From: Kingella negevensis
Lineage (GTDB): Bacteria > Pseudomonadota > Gammaproteobacteria > Burkholderiales > Neisseriaceae
Direction: 5' to 3'
Length of the DNA: 64,000 nt
NCBI RefSeq assembly: GCF_030177895.1
Contig: NZ_CP123448.1
Span: 1,302,001-1,366,000 of the forward strand
The translations under genes and the position numbers were made by a program. The stretch's first letter is position 1, and the number at the start of each line of letters is the position of its first letter. Shown in pieces: positions 50,366 to 60,881 of this stretch. The notes below the pieces were generated by a model that saw only the letters and a program-made list of their open reading frames with translations, did no database searches and was not told the DNA's origin.

Positions 50366-52576
50366 ATGTTCGCACCCCAAGAATCCCACTCATCACTCTT
50401 AAACAATCTCAACCCTGAGCAACTCGCCGCCGTTACCTACCCACCGCAATCCGCACTCGTGTTAGCAGGCGCAGGTTCAGGCAAAACACGCGTGCTGACC
50501 ACCCGAATCGCATGGCTTTTGCAAAACAGCATGGCAAACGTCCACAGCATTATGGCGGTAACCTTCACCAACAAAGCCGCCAAAGAAATGAAAATACGGC
50601 TGAGTGCCATGCTGCCCACCAATCTAAACGCCATGTGGCTCGGCACATTCCACGGCTTGTGCCACCGTTTTTTGCGACTGCACTACCGCGACGCAGGTTT
50701 GCCACAAACTTTCCAAATCCTAGATTCCGCCGACCAACTTACCCTCATCAAGCGCATGCTCAAACAAATGAACATCGCCGAAGAAACCCTAGCCCCACGC
50801 GTGTTAATGGGTTTCATCAACGCCCAAAAAGAAAGCGGCTTACGTTCAGGCAGCCTGAACAGCAACAATCCGCACGAAAACCGCATGATTCAATGCTATG
50901 CCGAATACGAAGCCATTTGCCAACGCGAAGGCGTAGTTGATTTTGCCGAACTCATGCTGCGTAGCTACGAAATTCTCAATGCCAACGAAGTGTTACGCAC
51001 CCACTACCAACAGCGTTTCAAGCACATTTTGGTGGACGAATTTCAAGACACCAACAAACTCCAATTCGCATGGCTCAAACTCATGGCAGGCGAACACAGC
51101 GCAATTTTTGCCGTTGGCGATGACGACCAATCCATTTACCGTTTCCGTGGCGCAAACGTAGGCAACATGGCAGATTTTCTGCGTGAAAACCACATCGCCG
51201 CACCGATTAAGCTAGAGCAAAACTACCGCTCAGTTGGCAATATTCTCGCCGCCGCCAACGCAGTGATTGAAAACAACGAAGAACGGCTAGGCAAAAACCT
51301 ACGCACCGAAGCCGAAAACGGCGAAAAAATCCGTTTTCTCTCTGCCTACAACGACTTAGAAGAAGCCAGTTTCATCGTAGAAGAATGCAGCAGCCTGAAA
51401 CGCGAAGACGTACCGTTGAGCCAAATCGCCGTTTTGTATCGCAGCAACGCCCAGTCTCGCGTGATTGAGCAGCAACTTTTTCAGGCTGCGATACCGTATA
51501 AAATCTACGGTGGCTTGCGATTTTATGAACGCCAAGAAATCAAACACGCGCTGGCGTATTTGCGTTTAGCCGTGAACCCTGATGATGATAACGCCTTGTT
51601 GCGCGTGATAAATTTTCCGCCGCGCGGCATTGGTGCGCGTTCGATTGAGAACATTCAGGCTGCCGCTTTAGAACAAGGCGTGTCTTTGTGGCAAGCCACT
51701 TGTGGCATGGGCGGCAAAGCAGCCAAAATCGCCGCGTTTGTGCAACTGATTGACGCATTGCACGAGCAAGTTGGCACGCTGACTTTGCCTGATATTTTGC
51801 AAAACGTGCTGGATATGTCGGGCTTGTATCGCCATTACCAAACGCAAAAACAAGTGGCGGAACAAGAGCGCACGGAGAACTTGGACGAGCTGATTAACGC
51901 GGCACATTTTTTCAAACCCGAAGACAGTACGTTTGAAACGCTGCCTGAAAATGCAGCGGACAGCCCTGAATTTGCGATTTTGGCATTTTTGAGCAACGCA
52001 TCTTTGGAAAGCGGCGAAATGCAGGCTGGCGAAGGACAAGAAGCGGTGCAACTAATGACAGTTCACGCGGCGAAAGGCTTGGAATTTGATGTGGTGTTTT
52101 TGACGGGATTGGAAGAAGGGCGTTTCCCGAGCGAATTGAGTTTGAACGAGCGTGGCGGTTTGCAGGAAGAACGCCGCTTGATGTATGTGGCGATTACGCG
52201 TGCGCGCAAGCGTTTGTATTTGACGATGGCGCAGCAGCGTATGCTTCACGGCAGTATGCAATTTGGGGTTCAATCGCGATTTGTGGAGGAAATTCCTGAT
52301 GATTTGCTGCGGTATTTGTCTGCACCGAAAAAAGCGGTTTCTGCGTTTTCAGGCAGCCTGAAAAGTGATTTGCAGCCTGAAAAAGATATTTATCAGGAAA
52401 ATACGCGTGAATATGATGGCTTTAAGTTGGGCGATAATGTGCACCATGCGAAATTTGGCATGGGTGTGATTGTGGCGGCTTTGGATAAAGGCAAAAGCGC
52501 GAAATTGACGATTAATTTTGGGGCGCAGGGAATGAAAGAATTGGATAGTGCGGTGGCGAAATTGGAGAAGGTGTGA
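50366..52576 (+). CDS. uvrD: ATP-dependent DNA helicase UvrD
   Basis: The protein has 736 residues, an SF1A helicase acting in nucleotide excision and mismatch repair. Motifs in order: Q-motif LNPEQLAAV, Walker A AGAGSGKTRVLTTRI, Ia VTFTNKAAKEMKIRL, II HILVDEFQDTNKLQ, III GDDDQSIYRFRGA, IV YRSNAQSRVIE, V TVHAAKGLEFDVVFLTGLEE, VI YVAITRARKRLYLTMA. The C-terminal 45 residues (GDNVHHAKFGMGVIVAALDK) form the UvrD/PcrA Tudor-like domain. Several DUS lie within the gene. Confidence 0.96.
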   Translation: MFAPQESHSSLLNNLNPEQLAAVTYPPQSALVLAGAGSGKTRVLTTRIAWLLQNSMANVHSIMAVTFTNKAAKEMKIRLSAMLPTNLNAMWLGTFHGLCHRFLRLHYRDAGLPQTFQILDSADQLTLIKRMLKQMNIAEETLAPRVLMGFINAQKESGLRSGSLNSNNPHENRMIQCYAEYEAICQREGVVDFAELMLRSYEILNANEVLRTHYQQRFKHILVDEFQDTNKLQFAWLKLMAGEHSAIFAVGDDDQSIYRFRGANVGNMADFLRENHIAAPIKLEQNYRSVGNILAAANAVIENNEERLGKNLRTEAENGEKIRFLSAYNDLEEASFIVEECSSLKREDVPLSQIAVLYRSNAQSRVIEQQLFQAAIPYKIYGGLRFYERQEIKHALAYLRLAVNPDDDNALLRVINFPPRGIGARSIENIQAAALEQGVSLWQATCGMGGKAAKIAAFVQLIDALHEQVGTLTLPDILQNVLDMSGLYRHYQTQKQVAEQERTENLDELINAAHFFKPEDSTFETLPENAADSPEFAILAFLSNASLESGEMQAGEGQEAVQLMTVHAAKGLEFDVVFLTGLEEGRFPSELSLNERGGLQEERRLMYVAITRARKRLYLTMAQQRMLHGSMQFGVQSRFVEEIPDDLLRYLSAPKKAVSAFSGSLKSDLQPEKDIYQENTREYDGFKLGDNVHHAKFGMGVIVAALDKGKSAKLTINFGAQGMKELDSAVAKLEKV

Positions 52577-52623
52577 GCATTTCAGGCTGCGATGATTTTG
52601 CAGCCTGAAAAATACACAAATGC

Positions 52624-52658
52624 AAAAATGCCCTGCGGCGTAGACCACAGGGCGTTTT
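52624..52658 (-). terminator. Bidirectional terminator between uvrD and pilin
   Basis: AAAAATGCCCTG and CAGGGCGTTTT form a stem with an 11-nt loop; T tracts on both strands. Confidence 0.8.
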
Positions 52659-52708
52659 ACATAATTAGTTAAACTAACTAGTTAGAAGTACCTTGTTTAG
52701 GTTTAACC

Positions 52709-53179
52709 TTATGCAGCTGCAGGAGTACCTGTGCATTCAGCTGGCAAGAATTTAGCTTTGAAACCGCTTGTTTTTTGGCTAGCAGTACATGTCCATTCAC
52801 CAGTAACTTTACGAGTCATAGTCAAAGTAGAGCCATTCAAAGCTGAGTTAGCATTTTTCTTGCCACCAGATACGAATGTGTAAACCAAAGTACCAGAACC
52901 AGTAGCTTTCAAATCAGCTTTCAAAGTACCCAAGTTAGAACCATTAGAAGTAACACCGATGTAACCAGGGTCGCTATCTTTCAAGCTAGGAACGCGACCT
53001 TCGAACAACTCAACGTCAGCCAAGCGAACTGCGTTTTTCAATTCTGAGTAAGCACGAGTAACTTGTGATTTAGTGATGTAGTCTTGGTACATAGGCAATG
53101 CGATAGCAGCCAAAATACCGATAATAGCGATTACAATCATCAACTCGATCAATGTGAAACCTTTTTGCATAGTTTTCAT
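52709..53179 (-). CDS. Type IV major pilin
   Basis: The protein has 156 residues. The prepilin cleavage site is [21 protein letters not shown] with Phe1 and Glu5, a perfect type IVa class. The hydrophobic N-terminal helix is followed by [20 protein letters not shown] and a variable globular part. A C-terminal disulfide loop is framed by the cysteines in GEWTCTA and PAECTG. The start at 53179 has GGAGAT 7 nt upstream. It is comparable to Kingella pilA1 and Neisseria pilE. No silent cassettes are visible in the window. Confidence 0.92.
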   Translation of the reverse strand: MKTMQKGFTLIELMIVIAIIGILAAIALPMYQDYITKSQVTRAYSELKNAVRLADVELFEGRVPSLKDSDPGYIGVTSNGSNLGTLKADLKATGSGTLVYTFVSGGKKNANSALNGSTLTMTRKVTGEWTCTASQKTSGFKAKFLPAECTGTPAAA

Positions 53180-53287
53180 GTGTTTTATCTCCAAGATATA
53201 AATTAAATCAGCACATGGGGTTAATGAATATGCGCTTACCTTACGTGCTGTAGATTGTGGGGTAAGTGCCTTGTGTGATTGTTATTG

Positions 53288-53303
53288 AGCATAGGCGGTG
53301 CCA
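53288..53303 (-). promoter_or_regulatory. Sigma54-type promoter of the pilin gene
   Basis: On the minus strand TGGCAC-N5-ATGCT matches the -24/-12 consensus TGGCAC-N5-TTGCW at all but one position. It lies about 110 nt before the pilin start, in an otherwise AT-rich upstream region. Pilin genes in Kingella are known to use sigma54 with PilS/PilR. Confidence 0.7.
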
Positions 53304-53464
53304 GTTGCACAATGTTATCAAAATATCTGATTTTTAAATAATTTTTAAAATCTGACATTTTTCATCAATGACACAAACATCTATTTTACACAATTTTCAG
53401 TTTTCAGGCTGCCGTATTTTGTCAGATTAAACGGGCTTTGCAGCCTGAAAACCTTAAAAATCGA

Positions 53465-53764
53465 TTATTCTCGGTTTCGCGCTTGCCAAAAATAGCGCCA
53501 CACATAAGCAGGAAATGCAAAAACCAAATATAAACTAATCGTGATTGCATAAAATTGCCACGTTTGCGCGTGAATGCTGCCTGAACGGTTCTCTAATATA
53601 TAAGCGATGCCGCCAATCATCAGATAACCCAGTGCAAGTTCAGCTAAATGGTGCAAAGGTGTTTTGCGTTTGAGGGGTATCACGCCAAAACCGCGCGGGG
53701 TGAGAAACGGAAAATTGGCAATGATAAAAGTGAGCAGTAATAAGGTATACATTGGTGCAGTCAT
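53465..53764 (-). CDS. DUF2818 membrane protein
   Basis: The protein has 99 residues with three hydrophobic segments (YTLLLLTFIIANFPFLTPRG at the start, LGYLMIGGIAYIL, and ISLYLVFAFPAYVWRYFW). The motif NFPFLTPRGFGV followed by KRKTPLHHLAEL is the hallmark of this family. In betaproteobacteria it is often found behind the nuo operon; here it stands alone. Function unknown. Confidence 0.75.
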   Translation of the reverse strand: MTAPMYTLLLLTFIIANFPFLTPRGFGVIPLKRKTPLHHLAELALGYLMIGGIAYILENRSGSIHAQTWQFYAITISLYLVFAFPAYVWRYFWQARNRE

Positions 53765-53855
53765 GATTTATCTTTAATATATGTATTTCGATTGGGGTAT
53801 TTTAGCGGAAGTTGGCAAGATGCAAGGAAAATCTTTCAGGCTGCATATTTTTATT

Positions 53856-53880
53856 TGGAGCGTCGGTGGCTCGCCAACAT
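53856..53880 (+). repeat. Single arm of the ATGGAGCGTCGG repeat family, copy C
   Basis: TGGAGCGTCGGTGGCTCGCC + AACAT matches the left arm of copies A and B. The opposite arm is missing; DUS sequence follows. Confidence 0.75.
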
Positions 53881-53958
53881 AAACGCAGCCTGAAAACTTG
53901 TTTTTCCCCAAAACCACCCCATCTAAACGCAATCTATTTTCAACAACGAAAGACTACC

Positions 53959-56001
53959 ATGCAAAACGACACTCTACTCAATCTCGCACATGAACCTGAT
54001 TACCGCGCCATTCTCGTGGACGATATCAAACCCGCGCTACAAACCGTGATGACCGAAGCGCGTGAGCAAATCGCGCAAATCAAAGCGCAGCCTGAAACCA
54101 CATGGCTCAACACCGTAGAACGCTTAACCGACATCACAGAACGTGTCGGCAGAATTTGGGGCGTGGTGGCACATTTAAACAGCGTGGTAGACACGCCCGA
54201 ACTTCGCGCAGCATACAATGAAATGATGCCTGAAGTTACCGTATTTTTCAGCGAAATCGGGCAAGATATTGAACTTTACGCGCGTTTCAAAGCCATTAAA
54301 AATGCGCCTGAATACGCGCAATTAAGCCCAGCACAACAAACCAAATTGGCGCATGATTTGCGCGGTTTCATGTTGAGCGGTGCAGAATTGTCGCCTGAAA
54401 ACCAAGCGATATTCGCGCAATTACAAACGGAATCGGCGCAATTATCGGCGCAGTTTTCGCAAAATGTGTTGGACGCAACGGACGCTTTCGCGCTGTATTT
54501 TGACGATGAAAGCAGCCTGCAAGGTTTGCCTGATGATGCATTGGCGATGTTTCAGGCTGCCGCGCAAGCTGAGGGCAAGTCGGGCTATAAAGTCGGTTTG
54601 CAGATGCCGCATTACATCGCCGTGATGCAATATGCGGATAATCGTGAGTTGCGCGAACAGCTTTACCGTGCGTATTGCACTCGCGCGAGTGAGCTGGGCA
54701 AGGCGGAATGGGATAACACGCCGATTATCAATCGCACGTTGGAAATTGCGCTGCAAGAAGCGAATTTGTTGGGCTATGAAAATTATGCAGAATTGTCGCT
54801 GGTAACGAAAATGGCGGAAACGCCTGCGCAAGTGTTGGATTTTTTACGCGATTTGGCGAAACGCGCTAAACCATTCGCGGAGAAAGATTTGGCGGAAGTT
54901 CGCGCGTTTGCGGCGGAAAAATTGAGGCTGCCTGAAATTCAGTCTTGGGATTTGAGTTATGCGAGCGAGAAATTGCGTGAGGCGAAATATGCGTTTTCGG
55001 AAACGGAAGTGAAAAAATATTTCCCTGTGAGCAAGGTGTTGGCTGGTTTGTTTGCGCAAATTGAGCGTTTGTATGATGTTCATTTGATTGAGAAGTCTGT
55101 GCCTGTTTGGCATGATGATGTGCGTTATTTTGAGCTGGAGAAAAATGGGGAAATCATCGGCGCGGTGTATATGGATTTGTATGCGCGTGAGGGCAAGCGT
55201 GGCGGTGCGTGGATGAATGATTATCGTGGTCGCCGCCGTTATCTTTCAGGCAGCCTGAAAGGTCAAATTCAAACGCCAACGGCTTATTTAGTCTGCAATT
55301 TCACGCCGCCTGTGAATGGCAAGGAAGCACGTTTGTCGCATGATGAAATCATTACGTTGTTCCATGAAACGGGGCATGGCTTGCATCATTTGCTGACGAA
55401 GATTGATGAATTGGGCGTGAGCGGTATCAATGGCGTGGAGTGGGACGCAGTAGAATTGCCGAGCCAGTTTATGGAAAATTTTGTGTGGGAATTTGATGTG
55501 CTGCGTGAGATGTCGGCGCATGAAGACAACGGCGAGACGCTGCCTGAAAGTTTGTTTAACAAAATGTTGGCGGCGAAGAATTTTCAGCGCGGTATGTTCT
55601 TGGTGCGCCAAATGGAATTTGCGCTGTTTGATATGTTGATTTACAGCGAGAGTGATTCAGGCAGCCTGAAAAATTGGGCGGACGTGTTGCAAGCGGTTCG
55701 CGCGGAAGTGGCTGTGGTGCAACCGCCTGAATATAATCGTTTTGCGAATGGTTTTGGGCATATTTTTGCTGGGGGCTATTCGGCTGGCTATTATAGTTAT
55801 GCGTGGGCGGAGGTGTTGAGCGCGGACGCTTATGCGGCGTTTGAGGAAAGCGATGATGTTCGGGCAATGGGGACGCATTTTTGGAATGAAATCATTGGCA
55901 TGGGCGGCAGTCGTAGCGCGATGGAGAATTTTAAGGCGTTCCGTGGGCGTGAACCGAGTATTGAGGCGTTGTTGCGTCATTCGGGGTTTGATGTGAATTG
56001 A
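53959..56001 (+). CDS. prlC: Oligopeptidase A (M3 family)
   Basis: The protein has 680 residues, as usual for PrlC/OpdA, a cytosolic zinc endopeptidase that degrades signal peptides and other short peptides. The zinc motif HETGHGLHH with downstream SGINGVEWDAVELPSQFMEN (third ligand Glu) is intact. The C-terminal AGGYSAGYYSYAWAEVLSAD is the family end block. I chose the ATG at 53959; the frame extends further upstream through a repeat arm and a DUS. GAAAGA precedes it. Confidence 0.95.
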   Translation: MQNDTLLNLAHEPDYRAILVDDIKPALQTVMTEAREQIAQIKAQPETTWLNTVERLTDITERVGRIWGVVAHLNSVVDTPELRAAYNEMMPEVTVFFSEIGQDIELYARFKAIKNAPEYAQLSPAQQTKLAHDLRGFMLSGAELSPENQAIFAQLQTESAQLSAQFSQNVLDATDAFALYFDDESSLQGLPDDALAMFQAAAQAEGKSGYKVGLQMPHYIAVMQYADNRELREQLYRAYCTRASELGKAEWDNTPIINRTLEIALQEANLLGYENYAELSLVTKMAETPAQVLDFLRDLAKRAKPFAEKDLAEVRAFAAEKLRLPEIQSWDLSYASEKLREAKYAFSETEVKKYFPVSKVLAGLFAQIERLYDVHLIEKSVPVWHDDVRYFELEKNGEIIGAVYMDLYAREGKRGGAWMNDYRGRRRYLSGSLKGQIQTPTAYLVCNFTPPVNGKEARLSHDEIITLFHETGHGLHHLLTKIDELGVSGINGVEWDAVELPSQFMENFVWEFDVLREMSAHEDNGETLPESLFNKMLAAKNFQRGMFLVRQMEFALFDMLIYSESDSGSLKNWADVLQAVRAEVAVVQPPEYNRFANGFGHIFAGGYSAGYYSYAWAEVLSADAYAAFEESDDVRAMGTHFWNEIIGMGGSRSAMENFKAFRGREPSIEALLRHSGFDVN

Positions 56002-56120
56002 TTTTGGGTTGATTGATGTCTTTGTTTTAGATGTGTCTCGATATTAATAATTTCCGATATAAATAGAATTTTAAAATTCAACAATATAGCTAATTTTTAA
56101 AAATTATTTTGCAACAATGC

Positions 56121-56149
56121 TTGACGGTTTTTAGTTTGTTCTATATTAT
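56121..56149 (+). promoter_or_regulatory. Sigma70 promoter of tRNA-Lys
   Basis: TTGACG (56121) and TATTAT (56144) with a 17-nt spacer, 11 nt before the mature tRNA 5' end. Confidence 0.7.
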
Positions 56150-56160
56150 GTCGGTCTTTC

Positions 56161-56236
56161 GGGTCGTTAGCTCAGTCGGTAGAGCAGCGGACTTTTAATC
56201 CGTTGGTCGAGCGTTCGAATCGCTCACGACCCACCA
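56161..56236 (+). tRNA. tRNA-Lys (anticodon TTT)
   Basis: 76 nt with an encoded CCA. Acceptor GGGTCGT pairs with ACGACCC, and the D-arm is GCTC...GAGC. The anticodon stem CGGAC-TTTTAAT-CCGTT has a G-T end, and the T-arm is GAGCGTTCGAATCGCTC. The anticodon TTT reads AAA/AAG. Confidence 0.98.
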
Positions 56237-56241
56237 AATTT

Positions 56242-56277
56242 AAAAAACCAAGTTTCTTTTGAAACTTGGTTTTTTTG
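56242..56277 (+). terminator. Rho-independent terminator of tRNA-Lys
   Basis: AAACCAAGTTTC pairs with GAAACTTGGTTT around TTTT, followed by TTTT. Confidence 0.92.
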
Positions 56278-56355
56278 CGTTTCAGGCTGCAAATATTGTG
56301 CAGCTAACCTAAAACCAGTATCCTTGTTCCCTTTTGTTACAAGGTTACACACAAC

Positions 56356-57315
56356 ATGAATGCGTTACACAAAATCAGCCACTTTGTCTGCAAAACGTTT
56401 GCACTTTGGGCAACTTTATTCGCGCTGGCTGGCTTGTTTTCTCCCGAAACATTTAAATGGGTGCTGAAAATCGTCCCCTATTTGCTGGGCGTAATTATGT
56501 TTGGTATGGGCTTAACGCTCACCCCGTCCGACTTCAAAATTATTGGCACACACCCCAAAGCCGTGTTGATTGGTGTGATTGTGCAGTTTGTGATTATGCC
56601 CACCACAGCATTTATCTTGGCGAAAGCGTTTAATTTGCCGCCAGAAATTGCCATAGGTGTGATACTAGTTGGCTGCTGCCCAGGAGGAACAGCCTCCAAC
56701 GTGATTACTTATTTAGCCCGTGGCAACGTAGCATTATCCGTAGCAGTAACTTCCGTTTCCACATTGCTAGCGCCATTAGCAACGCCTGCTATTTTCTATT
56801 TGTTGGCGCACCAATGGTTAGAAATTTCCGCATCTGCCATGTTTGTGTCTATCGCGCAAATGGTTTTATTGCCGATTGTGTTAGGCGTATTGGCGCATAC
56901 GTTCTTCAAAAAGCAAACCGAAGCGGCAGCAGAAGCCTTGCCATTGGTTTCCGTGGTGACGATTGTGTTGATTATTGCGGCGATTGTGGGTGCAAGTCGC
57001 GACAGAATTTTGGAAAACGGCTTGATGATTTTGGGCTTGGTGATTTTGCATAACGGCTTGGGTTATTTGCTAGGTTTCTGGGCATCGCGTTTCTTGAAAC
57101 TGCCTTACGATGCGCAAAAAACGCTGGCGATTGAAGTGGGTATGCAAAACTCAGGTTTGGGCGCGGCATTGGCAGCGACACATTTTGCTGCTGCGCCTGT
57201 GGTGGCTGTGCCGAGTGCGTTGTTTAGCGTGTGGCACAATATTTCTGGCTCAATCTTGGCGGCTTATTGGGCGGCAAAAGCAGAAAAAAAAGAGCAAGCG
57301 AAACAAGCTGAGTGA
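56356..57315 (+). CDS. Bile acid:sodium symporter family (BASS) transporter
   Basis: The protein has 319 residues and about ten transmembrane helices. Family blocks: [40 protein letters not shown] (the Na+-site region) and [20 protein letters not shown]. Relatives carry organic acids such as pantoate, pyruvate or bile acids; the substrate here is not determinable. Its first hydrophobic segments ([20 protein letters not shown]) fit the usual start. It follows tRNA-Lys at 119 nt and is separated from it by a terminator. Confidence 0.9.
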   Translation: MNALHKISHFVCKTFALWATLFALAGLFSPETFKWVLKIVPYLLGVIMFGMGLTLTPSDFKIIGTHPKAVLIGVIVQFVIMPTTAFILAKAFNLPPEIAIGVILVGCCPGGTASNVITYLARGNVALSVAVTSVSTLLAPLATPAIFYLLAHQWLEISASAMFVSIAQMVLLPIVLGVLAHTFFKKQTEAAAEALPLVSVVTIVLIIAAIVGASRDRILENGLMILGLVILHNGLGYLLGFWASRFLKLPYDAQKTLAIEVGMQNSGLGAALAATHFAAAPVVAVPSALFSVWHNISGSILAAYWAAKAEKKEQAKQAE

Positions 57316-57319
57316 TATG

Positions 57320-57356
57320 AAACGCAGCCTGAAAATGTTTTCAGGCTGCGTTTTTA
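57320..57356 (+). terminator. Inverted-DUS terminator of the BASS gene
   Basis: AAACGCAGCCTGAAAAT pairs with TTTTCAGGCTGCGTTTTT. Confidence 0.8.
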
Positions 57357-57545
57357 TTAGTAATGTGGGTTGGATTCTTGAACCCAACATTTCCCAAATG
57401 TTCATAATTGCAGCCTGAAACTCTTTTTCAGGCTGCATTTACGTTTTTTAAAAATAACAGGCGTACAATTTCCTTTTTTTCGTTTCAGGCAGCCTGAAAG
57501 TCGGGCTGGCTGAATTTTTCACAAACTTGATACTAAGGAACAATC

Positions 57546-59393
57546 ATGTGCGGTATCGTTGGCGCCATTCGCGCTCATCACAATGTAGTCGATTTTTTAA
57601 CTGACGGCTTAAAACGCTTGGAATATCGTGGTTACGATTCTTCAGGCATCGCCGTTTTGTCTGAAACAGAAGACAAAATCAAACGCGTTCGCCGCGTGGG
57701 TCGCGTGTCTTTCATGGAAGATGCGGCAAAAGAAAAAGGTGTGTTTGGACACATCGGCATTGGACACACGCGCTGGGCAACGCACGGCGGCGTAACCGAA
57801 CCAAACGCGCACCCTCACATTTCGGGTGGCAAAATCGCGGTGGTTCACAATGGCATTATTGAAAACTTTGAAGCAGAACGCGCTCGTTTGCAAGGTTTGG
57901 GTTACGAGTTTGAATCGCAAACGGACACAGAAGTGATTTCCCACAGCGTTCGCCATGAATACGACCAAAACGGCGGCGATTTGTTCGCGGCGGTTCAGGC
58001 TGCGTGTACGCGTTTCCAAGGGGCTTACGCGATTGCAGTTATGGCGCAAGACAATCATGAAAACATGGTGGTGGCACGTATGGGTTGCCCGTTGTTGGTG
58101 GCGTTTGGCGAAGATGAAACGTTTATTGCGTCTGATGTGTCGGCAGTTATCGCGTTTACACGCAAAATCACTTATTTGGAAGATGGCGATATCGCGTTGT
58201 TGAGTGCCAACGGTTTGGTGAAATTGTTGGACAAGTCAGGTCAGCCAGCAGAACGCAGCCTGAAAGTGTCTGAATTGTCTTTGTCTTCTTTGGAATTGGG
58301 CATTTACAGCCATTTCATGCAAAAAGAAATCCACGAGCAACCTCGCGCGGTGGCGGACACGGCAGAAGTGTTCTTGGACGGTGGTTTTGTGCCACAAAAC
58401 TTCGGTGCAAATGCAGAGCAAGTGTTCCAAGACATCGACAGTATTAAAATTTTGGCTTGCGGTACGTCTTTCTACGCGGCTTCTACCAGCAAATATTGGT
58501 TGGAAAGCATTGCGAAAATCCCAACTGATGTGGAAATCGCCAGCGAATACCGTTATCGTGATGTGATTGCGAATCCGAAACAGTTAATCATCACAATCTC
58601 TCAATCGGGCGAAACTTTGGACACTATGGAAGCGTTGAAATACGCGCAATCTTTGGGGCATAAACACAGCTTGTCGATTTGTAATGTGATGGAATCGGCT
58701 TTGCCACGCGCCAGTGAGTTGGTGTTCTACACACGCGCGGGGGCGGAAATCGGTGTGGCTTCTACCAAAGCGTTTACCACTCAATTAGTGGCGTTGTTTG
58801 GTTTGGCGGTTACGTTGGGCAAAATGCGCGGTTTGGTTTCTGATGAACGTGCGGCGGAATTGCGTCAAGAATTGCGCGAGCTTTCAGGCAGCATTCAACA
58901 CGCGTTGAACTTGGAACCACAAATTGCAAGCTGGTCGCAAAAATTTGCTAAGAAAGATAATGCGTTGTTCTTGGGTCGTGGTATTCACTACCCTATCGCG
59001 TTGGAAGGTTCTTTGAAACTGAAAGAAATCACGTATATTCATGCAGAAGCCTATCCTGCTGGCGAATTGAAACATGGTCCATTGGCTTTAGTTGATGAAA
59101 ATATGCCTGTGGTGGTGATTGCGCCAAAAGATAATTTGTTGGACAAAGTGAAAGCAAATATGCAGGAAGTGTCTGCGCGTGGTGGCGAATTGTTTGTGTT
59201 CGCGGATTTGGACAGCGATTATGAAGGCAATGATACGAATATTCATGTGATTCGTACGCCGCGCCATGCGGGGGTGTTGTCGCCAATCGTGCATACGATT
59301 CCTGTGCAGTTGTTGGCGTATCACACGGCTTTAGCGCGTGGGACTGATGTGGATAAACCGCGTAACTTGGCGAAATCGGTTACAGTGGAATAA
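57546..59393 (+). CDS. glmS: Glutamine-fructose-6-phosphate aminotransferase (isomerizing)
   Basis: The protein has 615 residues, normal. GlmS makes glucosamine-6-phosphate, entry to UDP-GlcNAc for peptidoglycan and LPS. The N-terminal Ntn amidotransferase starts at Cys2 ([11 protein letters not shown]). Two SIS domains carry [39 protein letters not shown] and [20 protein letters not shown]. The C-terminus is [13 protein letters not shown]. No glmS ribozyme is seen in the upstream region. TAAGGA precedes the start. Confidence 0.97.
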   Translation: MCGIVGAIRAHHNVVDFLTDGLKRLEYRGYDSSGIAVLSETEDKIKRVRRVGRVSFMEDAAKEKGVFGHIGIGHTRWATHGGVTEPNAHPHISGGKIAVVHNGIIENFEAERARLQGLGYEFESQTDTEVISHSVRHEYDQNGGDLFAAVQAACTRFQGAYAIAVMAQDNHENMVVARMGCPLLVAFGEDETFIASDVSAVIAFTRKITYLEDGDIALLSANGLVKLLDKSGQPAERSLKVSELSLSSLELGIYSHFMQKEIHEQPRAVADTAEVFLDGGFVPQNFGANAEQVFQDIDSIKILACGTSFYAASTSKYWLESIAKIPTDVEIASEYRYRDVIANPKQLIITISQSGETLDTMEALKYAQSLGHKHSLSICNVMESALPRASELVFYTRAGAEIGVASTKAFTTQLVALFGLAVTLGKMRGLVSDERAAELRQELRELSGSIQHALNLEPQIASWSQKFAKKDNALFLGRGIHYPIALEGSLKLKEITYIHAEAYPAGELKHGPLALVDENMPVVVIAPKDNLLDKVKANMQEVSARGGELFVFADLDSDYEGNDTNIHVIRTPRHAGVLSPIVHTIPVQLLAYHTALARGTDVDKPRNLAKSVTVE

Positions 59394-59401
59394 AGCACAA
59401 T

Positions 59402-59437
59402 AAAACGCAGCCTGAAAGGTTTTCAGGCTGCGTTTCT
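59402..59437. terminator. Inverted-DUS terminator between glmS and rlmD
   Basis: AAAACGCAGCCTGAAAGG pairs with TTTCAGGCTGCGTTT; serves two convergent genes. Confidence 0.8.
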
Positions 59438-60738
59438 TATGCTTCTAAATCAAATACTGCTACTGCTTCAATGTGCGCCGTATGCGGAAACAAATTCATC
59501 ACACCCGCCTCCCGAAACCGATACCCTTTTTCCACCAACACCGCCGCATCACGCGCAAAAGTGGCAGGATTGCACGACACATACACAATCCGCTTCGGCA
59601 AAAACGGCGCATGCAACGCCTGCACCACCGCATAAGCCCCAGCGCGTGGTGGGTCGAGCAACATCTTGTCAAAATAACCCAATCGCTCAATCGTTTGCGG
59701 CGTGGTATCAAACAAATCCGCCGTGGAAAATTCAATATTCGCCAAACCATTGGCTTTCGCATTGTTCATCGCCCGTTTCGTCAAAAAGTCCGCGCCCTCA
59801 ATCCCCACTACTTGCGCCCCACTTCGTGCAATCGGCAGCGTGAAATTGCCCAGCCCACAAAACAAATCCGCAATTCTTTCATGCGCTTGCGGCTGCAACA
59901 AACGCAACGCACGCGATACCATCACTTCATTCATCGGCAAATTGATTTGCGTGAAATCGCCCACGCGAAACGGCATACGCAAACCAAATTCAGGCAGCCT
60001 GTAACTCAATTCAGGCGCATTTTTCGGCGCAACGGCTTGCGCGGCACGTTTGCCAATTTGCTGCCAAATTTGCCAGTTCCCCATTTTCAGGCTGCCTGAA
60101 AACTGCGCCAACACATTTTCAGCCAGCGATTTGTCCGCAATAATATTCAGCACCGTGATTTCATCGCCCACCGAAATTTCCACGCTTTCCAAACGTACTT
60201 TTGGCGCGGCTTCATGGATTTGCTGCAAACCGTCCCGAATGGTTTTCAGGCTGCCTGAAACGTGTTCAGGCAAAACCGCGCATTGCGAAATCGGCACAAT
60301 GCGTTTGCTGCGTTTCGCCTGATAACCAATGTTCACGCGCCCCTGTTTGTCCACAAAAATAGATAAGCGCGTGCGGCTGCGATAATGCCATTTCACGCCA
60401 TAAATCGGCGGCAACAGGTTTTCAGGCTGCACTTTGCCAATGCGTTGCAGTTGCTCTTCAAAAATGCGCTGTTTCATGGCGACTTGTGCGCTAAATTCCA
60501 AATGCTGCAACGCGCAGCCGCCGCATTCGCCATAATGTGGGCAACTGGGTTCACGGCGATATTCGGACGCTTGCAGAATTTGCGTGGCTTCGGCTTCGGC
60601 AAAACTGCCTTTGTCTTTTGTGATTTGGATTTGGGCTGTTTCTAAAGGCAGGGCGTTGTGAATGAAAACGGTTTTGCCGTCCAATCGGGCAACGCCGCGT
60701 CCTTCGTAGTCTATGTTGATGATTTTGGCTGTGTTCAT
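59437..60738 (-). CDS. rlmD: 23S rRNA (uracil-1939-C5)-methyltransferase
   Basis: The protein has 433 residues. It has an N-terminal TRAM domain (NIDYEGRGVARLDGKTVFIH), then the [4Fe-4S] cysteines (CPHYGECGGC and ISQCAVLP). The SAM site is DLFCGLGNFTLPIA, and the active site is VYVSCNPATFARDAAVLVEK with the catalytic Cys. This is the RumA/RlmD architecture. It methylates U1939 of 23S rRNA. A TrmA-like role is unlikely because of the TRAM domain and the Fe-S site. Confidence 0.95.
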   Translation of the reverse strand: MNTAKIINIDYEGRGVARLDGKTVFIHNALPLETAQIQITKDKGSFAEAEATQILQASEYRREPSCPHYGECGGCALQHLEFSAQVAMKQRIFEEQLQRIGKVQPENLLPPIYGVKWHYRSRTRLSIFVDKQGRVNIGYQAKRSKRIVPISQCAVLPEHVSGSLKTIRDGLQQIHEAAPKVRLESVEISVGDEITVLNIIADKSLAENVLAQFSGSLKMGNWQIWQQIGKRAAQAVAPKNAPELSYRLPEFGLRMPFRVGDFTQINLPMNEVMVSRALRLLQPQAHERIADLFCGLGNFTLPIARSGAQVVGIEGADFLTKRAMNNAKANGLANIEFSTADLFDTTPQTIERLGYFDKMLLDPPRAGAYAVVQALHAPFLPKRIVYVSCNPATFARDAAVLVEKGYRFREAGVMNLFPHTAHIEAVAVFDLEA

Positions 60739-60881
60739 AATGATATTTTCAGGCTGCGTGGAAGGGTTGTTTTACTACAACAATTCTGTGTTTATTTTGG
60801 TAAAAATCGGCATTTTCGCATAATTTTGGTTATTTTACGGTATCATGCGCGTTTGACTTTTGAACACACATATCTCGTTCT

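Noticed and set aside
52660..53464. Silent pilin cassettes near the pilin gene
   Set aside because: No partial pilin sequences were found in the flanks; only AT-rich upstream DNA and a DUS pair.
57440..57545. glmS ribozyme before glmS
   Set aside because: The 105-nt leader contains only DUS and a ribosome-binding site; none of the conserved ribozyme core is visible.
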